DNA of 50,753 nucleotides, from contig CAJXUK010000021.1 in assembly GCA_913061435.1 (NCBI GenBank), forward strand, positions 1-50,753. The letters run 5' to 3'. The position numbers and the translations under genes were made by a program. Below are positions 42,603 to 50,753 of the stretch, one piece after another (positions within the stretch are counted from its first letter, which is position 1; each line of letters begins with the position of its first letter). This DNA comes from an uncultured Thalassolituus sp. Lineage in GTDB: Bacteria; Pseudomonadota; Gammaproteobacteria; Pseudomonadales; Oceanobacteraceae. The notes under the pieces were generated by a model. That model saw nothing but the letters and a program-made list of their open reading frames with translations. It was not told the origin of the DNA and did not search any database.

Positions 42603-44138
42603 ATGACTGAAGAATCAGAGCATAAACTTAATTTACGACACTTAACCCTTGATGATTTTGCTGACATCAAAAATCTAATGGATGCAGTCTATCCAGGTTT
42701 AGGAGGCGCTTGGCCAGAAAAAAAATTCCGTGCACAGCTTAAAGTATTCCAAGATGGTCAAATCTGTATAGAAGACCATGGTGTGGTGGTTGCCGCTGCG
42801 TTCAGTGTGATTGTTGATTACGATAAGTTTGGTGATCAGCATACCTATGACCAAATTACCGGCGATGCTTACCTAACAACTCACGACCCATTGGGCGATG
42901 TGTTGTACGGCGTTGATGTATTTGTTTCTCCCGATTATCACGGTATGCGTTTAGGGCGTCGTCTTTATGAAGCGCGTAAAGAGCTTTGTCAGAACCTAAA
43001 CCTAAAAGCGATTGTTGCGGGTGGACGCATTCCTAATTATCAAAATCATGCGGACAAACTGACCCCTCAAGCTTATATCGAACAAGTTAAGCGCAAAGAA
43101 CTTTATGATCCGATTTTAACCTTTCAATTATCGAATGAGTTTGACGTTAAGCGGGTGATAAAAGGCTATTTGCCAGAAGATAAAGAATCTCATGGTTATG
43201 CGACGCTTTTAGAGTGGACCAACCTGTATTACGACCCAGAAAAAGCAGCGCTAATCGGTGCAGAAAGAACCAGTGCGCGTATTGGTTGTGTGCAATGGCA
43301 GATGCGTCCGTTTAACTCGGTCGATGAACTGATTCAGCAGGTTGAATTCTTTATTGATGCCTTATCAGATTATCAGTGCGACCTTGCGCTATTCCCAGAG
43401 TTTTTTAATGCACCGTTAATGGGCATTGATAACCATAAAAATTCGATCGACTCGATTAAAGCATTAACCGAATACAGTGCTGAAATTGTGGAGTCGATTT
43501 CTAAGCTGGCGGTTTCGTACAATATTAACGTGATCGCCGGTTCTATGCCGGTTTTAGAAGATGATGAGTTGTTAAACGTCTCTTATCTATGTCGTCGTGA
43601 CGGTACCGTAGAAACGCAATATAAGTTGCACCCAACACCTTATGAAAAACGTGCTTGGATTATGCAGGGCGGTAATGAGCTAAAAGTGTTTGATACCGAC
43701 TTTGGTAAAATCGGCGTCCTGATTTGTTACGACGTTGAGTTTCCTGAATTGGCGCGTTTACAGTCTGAGCAAGGCATGCAAATGTTGTTCGTACCATTTT
43801 GGACAGACACCAAAAATGGCTACCTACGGGTTCGTTGTTGTGCACAAGCTCGCGCGATTGAAAACGAATGCTATGTGGCTATTGCGGGCAGTGTGGGCAA
43901 TTTACCCAAGGTTGATGGTGCAGATATTCAGTATGCTCAGTCTGCGGTGTTTTCGCCGTCTGATTTCTCGTTTCCTCATGATGCGATCATGGCAGAAACA
44001 ACGCCTAATACCGAGATGACCTTAATTGTTGATTTGGATTTAGAGAAATTGAATAAGCTGCAAAACGAAGGGTCTGTTAGAAACTATCTAGACCGTCGCC
44101 GCGATCTTTATAAGGTCGAGTGGTTGGGTAAGGAGTAA
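42603..44138 (+). CDS. GNAT N-acetyltransferase fused to carbon-nitrogen hydrolase
   Basis: A 511-residue cytoplasmic protein. Residues about 1-200 form a GNAT-type acetyltransferase domain (LRHLTLDDFADIKNLMDAVYPGLGGAW, then GVDVFVSPDYHGMRLGRRLYEARKELC). Residues about 220-505 form a nitrilase-superfamily amidase with the catalytic Glu (ALFPEFF), Lys (YKLHPTPYEK) and Cys (VLICYDVEFPE) in order. This two-domain arrangement is a known bacterial family; the substrate is not established. I use ATG 42603 after GAGAG; a TTG 18 codons earlier would add an unrelated leader. Confidence 0.9.
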   Translation: MTEESEHKLNLRHLTLDDFADIKNLMDAVYPGLGGAWPEKKFRAQLKVFQDGQICIEDHGVVVAAAFSVIVDYDKFGDQHTYDQITGDAYLTTHDPLGDVLYGVDVFVSPDYHGMRLGRRLYEARKELCQNLNLKAIVAGGRIPNYQNHADKLTPQAYIEQVKRKELYDPILTFQLSNEFDVKRVIKGYLPEDKESHGYATLLEWTNLYYDPEKAALIGAERTSARIGCVQWQMRPFNSVDELIQQVEFFIDALSDYQCDLALFPEFFNAPLMGIDNHKNSIDSIKALTEYSAEIVESISKLAVSYNINVIAGSMPVLEDDELLNVSYLCRRDGTVETQYKLHPTPYEKRAWIMQGGNELKVFDTDFGKIGVLICYDVEFPELARLQSEQGMQMLFVPFWTDTKNGYLRVRCCAQARAIENECYVAIAGSVGNLPKVDGADIQYAQSAVFSPSDFSFPHDAIMAETTPNTEMTLIVDLDLEKLNKLQNEGSVRNYLDRRRDLYKVEWLGKE

Positions 44139-44502
44139 TAGTAAATTTTACTTGTTAAGCCTTTTTGTGTCTGTAATAGGTGATTAATCGCCTATTTGGC
44201 GCAAAAGTGCTTAATAAGGTTGCAACTTAGTTTAAATCTGGCAAATTGGTGAGTGTGTAATTGATAAAATTAATGCTGTTAAAAGCAATTTTCAGTATTT
44301 TACCAAGCAGTTACCGAATTTATTCTCAGTATTTCTATTGAATAATCTATTTCTTTGAATTAGCTGGCTTTGTTACAGCATCGTTTAGTTAGCGTAAACT
44401 GCCTAGCTATTTTTCTTTTGTGCAATCACTAAGCACCTAAGTCTCACAAAATACAATGACTCATATACATGAGTATCACCTTTAATTAAGGAGCATCTTG
44501 CA
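44139..44502 (+). other. Noncoding gap with no clear signal
   Basis: About 360 AT-rich bases between the GNAT-nitrilase gene and the small HTH-like gene. The only structure noticed is ATAGGTGA-TTAA-TCGCCTAT (about 44177-44196), an 8-bp stem with one wobble pair and no T-run, which could end the upstream transcript. I see no small ORF with a ribosome binding site and no RNA gene. Confidence 0.4.
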
Positions 44503-44769
44503 GTGCAGGACAAAATTACCTTAGTAGTCGAATACCTAAATGAAGTAAAAACACGTTGCACATTTAATGCTGCTGCTCAAGCTCTCGGAATCACGCCGCA
44601 GGCGCTAAAAAAAGAGTTAGGCGAAGCACGTGCTGAGGTTTCTTGGTTTGTTAGCCCAACTTCTGGTGAACCAATGCGTTATACCGATGAGCAAAAGCAC
44701 CCTGAGCTTTATCGTACTTCTCGTATCATTACCGCTGCCAGCGTTTTAAAGCGCAACTTGTCTTTATAA
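44503..44769 (+). CDS. Small HTH-like protein of unknown function
   Basis: An 88-residue cytoplasmic protein that starts with GTG after a strong AAGGAG. Residues about 20-45 (TFNAAAQALGITPQALKKELGEARAEVSWFV) read like a helix-turn-helix, and SGEPMRYTDEQKHPEL follows. It resembles small gammaproteobacterial proteins with the pattern ...ALG..PQ....LGE.R.E.SW.V...GEP..Y. DNA binding is plausible but not proven. It stands alone. Confidence 0.7.
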   Translation: MQDKITLVVEYLNEVKTRCTFNAAAQALGITPQALKKELGEARAEVSWFVSPTSGEPMRYTDEQKHPELYRTSRIITAASVLKRNLSL

Positions 44770-45120
44770 TATTTATTTTTTCTTAGTAAATTAACGGCTT
44801 TAAAGGGTATCAGATTGGCATTTTTTACCCTTAAAATTGACCTGCCAAAGTCGTCACTTACTCTTGCAATTCTTCAAAGTCATACCAGGAAAACGCTCTA
44901 TTTTTCTTATTTTATCTCCCAAAAAAGACTATTTTAGCTGATTTTTGCTTACCTAAAATGCTCTGCAGGCACCATGGTATAAGGGTTTGAAGTTATTAAT
45001 AGATCAACTACTGTAATGAAAAGAAAAAAACTTTATAATGGCCGCCCTAATTTTTTTAACCCTTTATTGATAAATAGATAGAGATACCTTTATTGATTAA
45101 CTTTCAGGCCTAAAATATTT
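44770..45120 (+). promoter_or_regulatory. Intergenic region with candidate gdhA promoter
   Basis: About 350 noncoding bases before gdhA. A consensus TATAAT lies at 45034-45039, so transcription could begin near 45046; no good -35 hexamer sits 17 bases before it. Just after the small HTH-like gene, AAGGGTA (44803-44809) and TACCCTT (44826-44832) can form a 7-bp hairpin. Nothing else is recognised. Confidence 0.4.
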
Positions 45121-46473
<1,353 letters not shown>

Positions 46474-46504
46474 CACGTTATTAAATTGTTAAATTGCGAT
46501 CAAT

Positions 46505-46555
46505 AAAAAACGACAATTGCACTAGTTTTATAGTAGTGTCATTGTCGTTTTTTTG
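46505..46555 (+). terminator. Terminator after gdhA
   Basis: AAAAAACGACAAT (46505-46517) pairs with ATTGTCGTTTTTT (46541-46553), with further pairing of CACTA/TAGTG inside, and a T-run follows. It lies 31 bases after the gdhA stop codon. Confidence 0.9.
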
Positions 46556-46584
46556 TTTTCAGTGATAAAAATGTAAGGTGTAAC

Positions 46585-47151
46585 ATGCCCAAGGCAAGTG
46601 AAATTAAAAAGAATGCTGCTGTTGAGTACAATGGTAACGTTTACATAGTAAGAGACATTGATCGCTCGGTTCCGCAAGGACGTGCGGGTGGCAGTATTTA
46701 CCGCATGCGTATGTACGATGTAGTCACTAGTAATAAAATAGATGAAACCTTCAAAGATTCCGATACATTGAATCTTGCTGATTTGATTCGTCGCCCTGTG
46801 ACTTTCTCATACTCAGACGGTAACGAATATGTGTTTATGGACAGTGAAGACTATTCTTCATACAGCATGAACCAAGAAAATATAGAAGATGAGTTGCTGT
46901 TTATCAGTGAAGCAACAGAAGGCTTGTTGGTGGTTATTGTCAACGATTCTCCTGTAGGTTTGCAGTTACCGGCGACAGTGGATCTAGAAATTACTGAAAC
47001 AGATCCTTCTTTAAAAGGGGGGTCTGCTACAGCACGAACAAAGCCAGCCTTATTATCTACCGGCTTAACAGTTCAGGTGCCAGAGCACATATCGACCGGT
47101 GAGAAGATTAAGGTAAATGTTGAAGAGCGCAAGTTTGTTAGTCGTGCTTAA
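46585..47151 (+). CDS. efpL: Elongation factor P-like protein (YeiP/EfpL)
   Basis: A 188-residue cytoplasmic translation factor of the EF-P-like YeiP/EfpL group, which rescues ribosomes stalled on difficult peptide motifs. It has the three-domain EF-P plan ([25 protein letters not shown], then the C-terminal [19 protein letters not shown]). The domain I tip loop reads VPQGRAGG with Arg33 where EF-P has a modified Lys, the mark of EfpL. It lies after the gdhA terminator, so it probably has its own promoter. Confidence 0.93.
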   Translation: MPKASEIKKNAAVEYNGNVYIVRDIDRSVPQGRAGGSIYRMRMYDVVTSNKIDETFKDSDTLNLADLIRRPVTFSYSDGNEYVFMDSEDYSSYSMNQENIEDELLFISEATEGLLVVIVNDSPVGLQLPATVDLEITETDPSLKGGSATARTKPALLSTGLTVQVPEHISTGEKIKVNVEERKFVSRA

Positions 47152-47192
47152 TCAATACCTTTGATAAAAGTATCTGTCGAGCAATGTGACAA

Positions 47193-47224
47193 GAGAAATG
47201 CCAGCAGCTAAGCGGGCATTTCTC
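47193..47224. terminator. Hairpin between convergent efpL and trxC
   Basis: GAGAAATGCC and GGCATTTCTC form a perfect 10-bp stem with a 12-base loop between two convergent stops. There is no T-run, so intrinsic termination may be weak. Confidence 0.55.
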
Positions 47225-47236
47225 GTGTGAAATATT

Positions 47237-47674
47237 TTAAGACGGCATTTTAAGTAATGCCTGCTGAATCCATTGCTGCATTTGGTTTGCGGGTAAAGCG
47301 CCCGCTAAACGATCTACTTCTTGGCCATTGCGAAAAACAACCAGTGTAGGAATACTGCGAATATTCATTGTTGCAGCAAGATTTTCTGCGTTAACCGTAT
47401 TCACTTTTGCAAATAAAGCTTGGTCTTTCATCTGTTCTGATACTTGCGCATAAGCCGGCGCCATCGCTTTGCATGGACCACACCAACTTGCCCAGAAGTC
47501 GACGACTACGGGCATGTCATTTTTTGTGGTGTACTTAGTAAACTGATTTTCGTTTAGGTCGATTGGTGTGCCTTGCCAAATGGTTTGTTTGCATTTTCCG
47601 CATTGGCCTTCGCTGGCGTTACGGTCTGCCGGTATTCGGTTGGTCGCATGACAATGTGAGCAGACGATTAGCAT
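47237..47674 (-). CDS. trxC: Thioredoxin 2
   Basis: A 145-residue cytoplasmic thioredoxin with the N-terminal zinc-binding extension that defines TrxC: Cys5-x-x-Cys8 and Cys25-x-x-Cys28. The thioredoxin fold follows (about 40-145) with the active site WCGPC (Cys65, Cys68) and the cis-Pro loop IRSIPTLVVF. TrxC acts mainly in oxidative stress. It lies 38 bases downstream of dsbD on the same strand, giving an operon of two thiol-redox genes. Confidence 0.95.
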   Translation of the reverse strand: MLIVCSHCHATNRIPADRNASEGQCGKCKQTIWQGTPIDLNENQFTKYTTKNDMPVVVDFWASWCGPCKAMAPAYAQVSEQMKDQALFAKVNTVNAENLAATMNIRSIPTLVVFRNGQEVDRLAGALPANQMQQWIQQALLKMPS

Positions 47675-47712
47675 AAATAAACTCTCTATATTCCAAATGG
47701 GTTATAAATACT

Positions 47713-49539
47713 TTATAAGGCCGCTTTTACTTTATTCAAGTGAGCTACAAATTCTTCTTTGTCCATTTCACCTAAAATGCGTAACTTATCTAACTCACCT
47801 GCAGTGCTGAAAAACAGCATGCTTGGAGGGCCAAATAAATTAAAATTGGTCATTAATTCAACTTGTTCTGGGGTTTGTTCAGTCACATCAACTTGCAACC
47901 ACAGCAGTTCTGGCCAATGTTGTTGTATATCTGTGTGATGAAATACGTTTTTTTCCATTACTTTGCAGGCAATGCACCAGTCAGCGTAATAGTCGAGCAT
48001 CACAGCACCATTGGGGTTAGCGGCTAAATGGTTCTTAATTGCTGCATCCAGTTGCGTTTGATTGGCAATATTCTCAAACGGGCTGGCATCCATATGAGTA
48101 CCCGCTTGATTGCCCATAGTTTGAATTGTGTTGTTGTTAGCCAGTGGTTTCAGCGGATCGTCATTACCTTGGAGTGCGCCGATCAGTGCAATAATACCGT
48201 AGCTTAAAACAACAAAAGAAAACCCTTTTACGGTGCGTTTAATGCCCGACGAGTGTGAATCTAGTGGTTCAATCGCACCCAAATAAACACCATATACAAT
48301 AGCTAAAACAGCCCACATCGCCAAAATGAGTGTGGCATCTAAGAAGCGTGATAATAGCCAAATGGCGACGCCGATTAACAAAATACCAAAGAAAGATTTA
48401 ATCTGATCCATCCAGCCACCGGCTTTGGGCATCATAGAGGCTCCCGAAGTACCAAGTATAATTAATGGTGTGCCCATGCCTAAGCCTAGGGCCAATAACG
48501 CACTGCCACCTAACCAGGCGTCGCCAGTGGTACTCAAATAAACCAAGGCACCTGCTAGTGGTGCAGAGACGCAAGGAGATACTACGAGTGCAGACAGAAC
48601 ACCCATTAAAAAGACACTGATTAAGCTGCCTCCTTTTTGTTTCTGATTGATGTTATTTAAGCGATTGCGCAAGCCGCTGGGTAACTGCAGTTCGTAAAGA
48701 CCAAACATGGATAGTGAAAGTACTAGGAATAAAACGGCGAAAATGGTCAAAATCCAAGGGGTTTGCATCCACGCTTGGATATTGGCCCCCGCGCCCAATA
48801 AGCCTACCGTAACCCCTGCCACGGCATAAGTAATCGCCATACCCAGTACGTAAGTTGTAGATAAGACAAAGCCTTTTGCAGGTGTGTGTTTTTGTTGGCC
48901 AATTACGATACTAGTTAAAATGGGCACCATGGGTAATACGCATGGGGTAAAGGTTAGGCCTAAACCAAGAATAAAGAATAAACCGACAACGCTTAGCCAA
49001 GATTTGCCCTCTATCCAGCTGTCGTTTTTTGTAGAAGGCTCCGATGAAGGCTCCGTTACTGTTATATTGTTCGATTGTATAGGCGACGCAGCAACCGCTA
49101 ACCAGTCGATATCAAAGTCAATTTTCTGCGGCGGGTAGCAAAGTCCTGCATCGGCGCAGCCTTGAAAGCCAAGGTGGGTAGCTGTGTTGGGTGAGAGTTG
49201 CTTTAGGTCGAATTGCGTTTCTAATGTGCCATAAAAAACATTTACTTCACCAAATGCTTCGTCGTGCTTCAAAATGCCTGGCATGGAGTAGTTGCTTGCA
49301 GAAAACTTTTGCTTGCCTTGCTTTAGTTCGATTTTATCTTGATATAAATAATATTCGTCCGCTGTTTCCCAAATAACAACCAGCTGATTTCCTTGTTGTT
49401 CTATTTGATAAGGAAAGGCTTCTGTGACCGGTAAAAATTTAGGTTCAGAAGTTATCAGCTTGTCGAGAATACTCGCCTGTGTAGAGCTGATGCTCAGTAG
49501 TAGGCTCATTAAAATAAAGCAGAAGCGGGTGTAAGCCAT
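47713..49539 (-). CDS. dsbD: Thiol:disulfide interchange protein DsbD
   Basis: A 608-residue inner-membrane protein that carries electrons from cytoplasmic thioredoxin to periplasmic DsbC and related targets. Signal peptide about 1-23; N-terminal alpha domain with GCADAGLCYPP; eight-helix central domain with the two redox Cys in FTPCVLPMVP and VSPCVSAPLAGAL; C-terminal thioredoxin-like domain with WCIACKVME. The start is set at ATG 49539 after AGGAG; 13 extra upstream codons are possible but lack support. It is followed by trxC. Confidence 0.95.
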   Translation of the reverse strand: MAYTRFCFILMSLLLSISSTQASILDKLITSEPKFLPVTEAFPYQIEQQGNQLVVIWETADEYYLYQDKIELKQGKQKFSASNYSMPGILKHDEAFGEVNVFYGTLETQFDLKQLSPNTATHLGFQGCADAGLCYPPQKIDFDIDWLAVAASPIQSNNITVTEPSSEPSTKNDSWIEGKSWLSVVGLFFILGLGLTFTPCVLPMVPILTSIVIGQQKHTPAKGFVLSTTYVLGMAITYAVAGVTVGLLGAGANIQAWMQTPWILTIFAVLFLVLSLSMFGLYELQLPSGLRNRLNNINQKQKGGSLISVFLMGVLSALVVSPCVSAPLAGALVYLSTTGDAWLGGSALLALGLGMGTPLIILGTSGASMMPKAGGWMDQIKSFFGILLIGVAIWLLSRFLDATLILAMWAVLAIVYGVYLGAIEPLDSHSSGIKRTVKGFSFVVLSYGIIALIGALQGNDDPLKPLANNNTIQTMGNQAGTHMDASPFENIANQTQLDAAIKNHLAANPNGAVMLDYYADWCIACKVMEKNVFHHTDIQQHWPELLWLQVDVTEQTPEQVELMTNFNLFGPPSMLFFSTAGELDKLRILGEMDKEEFVAHLNKVKAAL

Positions 49540-49593
49540 GTTAGGCTCCTGTAAAATCAGTATTGCCTTAACACACAATTATGTTGCTAAAGG

Positions 49594-50562
49594 CTAGGTA
49601 TTTCGTTCAATGGCGATGCGTGCCAAATGATGAAGTGCTTCTTTGGCATCGCTATCGTCTAATAAGCTCAAACTTTGCTGAGCAAGTTCAACATGCTTGC
49701 GGGCAATCTGTTTGGTGTAGTCCAAAGATCCGCAGCTATTTACTATTTCTAAAATTGCATCAATGTCTTCTAAGCCACCTTTGCGAATGGCTTTGCGAAT
49801 AAGTTTGATCTGGTCATCGCTGCCAACACGCATAGCATGAATCAAAGGCAAAGTTGCTTTACCCTCAGCCAAATCATCCCCCACGTTTTTACCCATGGTT
49901 TCAGCGTCGCCTTCGTAATCCAATACGTCATCAACCAGTTGAAACGCCATTCCTAAGTGATGGCCGTATTCTTTTAAGGCATTTTCTTGTTCTGGATTTG
50001 CGTTACATAATACTGCCGCAGAATGGGTAGACGCTTCGAATAACATAGCGGTTTTACCCTTGATCACATCCATGTACTGTTCTTCGGTGGTATCTGGATT
50101 TTTACTATTAACCAACTGCAACACTTCGCCTTCAGCGATAACGCAAGTCGAATTGGATAAGATTTTCATAACCTTTAAGTTTTCTAACTCAACCATCATC
50201 TGAAAAGAGCGAGAATATAAAAAGTCACCAACCAAAACACTGGGAGCGTTGCCCCACTTTTCGTTTGCAGTTGGATTACCACGACGCATGTCTGAAGTGT
50301 CTACAACATCATCATGTAATAAAGTGGCAGTGTGAAGGAATTCGATCACAGTCGCGAGTTTATTTGCCGCAAAGCCAGAAGAAGCCAAGGCTTTAGCTGT
50401 CATGATCACTAATAAAGGACGTAAGCGTTTACCACCACTAGAAACAATATAATCGGCAATCTTTTCAACCAGCGGAACACGAGAAGTCAGTTGTTCGCGT
50501 ATCAGGGTGTCAACGTCAGCAAAATCTTGCTCGATGATGGCGTAAATGTCTTTAACCTGCAT
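49594..50562 (-). CDS. ispB: Octaprenyl diphosphate synthase
   Basis: A 322-residue cytoplasmic enzyme that builds the long prenyl chain of ubiquinone. The first Asp-rich motif is LLHDDVVDTSDMRRGNPTAN, the second is FQLVDDVLDYEGD; GGKRLRPLL is the substrate-binding start. I use ATG 50562, which gives the usual N-terminus and length (E. coli about 323 residues) instead of the 22-codon extension to 50628. It is divergent from the presumed rplU-rpmA operon, the common arrangement in gammaproteobacteria. Confidence 0.94.
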   Translation of the reverse strand: MQVKDIYAIIEQDFADVDTLIREQLTSRVPLVEKIADYIVSSGGKRLRPLLVIMTAKALASSGFAANKLATVIEFLHTATLLHDDVVDTSDMRRGNPTANEKWGNAPSVLVGDFLYSRSFQMMVELENLKVMKILSNSTCVIAEGEVLQLVNSKNPDTTEEQYMDVIKGKTAMLFEASTHSAAVLCNANPEQENALKEYGHHLGMAFQLVDDVLDYEGDAETMGKNVGDDLAEGKATLPLIHAMRVGSDDQIKLIRKAIRKGGLEDIDAILEIVNSCGSLDYTKQIARKHVELAQQSLSLLDDSDAKEALHHLARIAIERNT

Positions 50563-50677
50563 GGCTGAAATTATGCCTATTTTGATAAAATGTGAGTTAG
50601 AAGAGTTGAATAGAAAACAGGCCGTCAATGCTAGGGCTAAGGGCTTAACGTGTCAAGTAAAGCGGCAATTAATGAGC

Positions 50678-50706
50678 TTGCTTCGGTGGCGTGACTGGGT
50701 TACAAT
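50678..50706 (+). promoter_or_regulatory. Probable rplU-rpmA promoter
   Basis: TTGCTT (50678-50683), a 17-base spacer and TACAAT (50701-50706), followed by a GC-rich discriminator (CTCGCGCCCCG) typical of ribosomal promoters. It points out of the window, away from ispB. The target rplU is inferred from the usual ispB/rplU arrangement; the gene itself is not in the window. Confidence 0.55.
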
Positions 50707-50753
50707 CTCGCGCCCCGAAATTCCGTTCTCTACAATATTGGAAACCAGAGTGT

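Overview
The window comes from an AT-leaning gammaproteobacterial chromosome. The gene content and order (the nadD-rsfS-rlmH-mrdA-mrdB-mltB-rlpA-dacA-ybeD-lipB-lipA block, ispB facing what should be rplU, sodB, purU, ppnN, mpl, efpL) point to a marine Oceanospirillales-like organism. That placement is inferred from protein character and gene order, and the genus cannot be fixed from sequence alone. Nearly all of it is dense, intact coding sequence. I see no insertion sequence, prophage, CRISPR array, tRNA or rRNA.

Layout. 1-20 is the very start of sodB (minus strand). 297-2093 holds a coiled-coil membrane protein and a shortened acyl-CoA-dehydrogenase-like protein. 2132-4046 has two tandem paralogous secreted proteins of unknown function and a DUF2846 lipoprotein. 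4154-5680 is a class I fumarase. 6330-11612 is the most unusual part: a five-gene operon encoding an outer-membrane-type protein, a TPR lipoprotein, a single polypeptide that joins the C-terminal half of FliF to FliG, a MotA-like stator and a MotB-like stator. It looks like a stripped-down flagellar rotary motor with no rod, hook, filament, export apparatus or FliM/FliN in sight. 11621-18000 is housekeeping: ppnN with a CBS-domain partner, purU, fbp, mpl, ubiX. 18110-24000 carries a small membrane protein, a secreted calcium-binding thrombospondin-type-3 repeat protein, an LCM-family methyltransferase and two tandem membrane GGDEF proteins whose signature motifs are both degenerate.

24112-35542 is a long co-oriented block for proline synthesis (proA), NAD synthesis (nadD), ribosome silencing and modification (rsfS, rlmH), elongation-type peptidoglycan synthesis and remodelling (mrdA, mrdB, mltB, rlpA, dacA) and lipoate synthesis (ybeD, lipB, lipA). 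35606-37397 is a two-gene EAL/BLUF operon that probably couples blue light to cyclic-di-GMP breakdown. 37649-39154 has a lysine/alanine-rich histone-H1-like protein and a polyphosphate kinase 2; a LysR regulator diverges from them.

40314-44138 includes a Trp-rich small protein, a methyltransferase, a di-haem cytochrome c peroxidase with a good FNR/Anr-type promoter, and a GNAT-nitrilase fusion. 44503-50562 has a small HTH-like protein, gdhA interrupted by one in-frame TGA, efpL, trxC, dsbD and ispB. The window ends in a promoter that probably drives rplU-rpmA.

The candidate for a previously undescribed system is the FliF-FliG/MotA/MotB operon. Calls are from reading the sequence and remembered family motifs; no database search was run.
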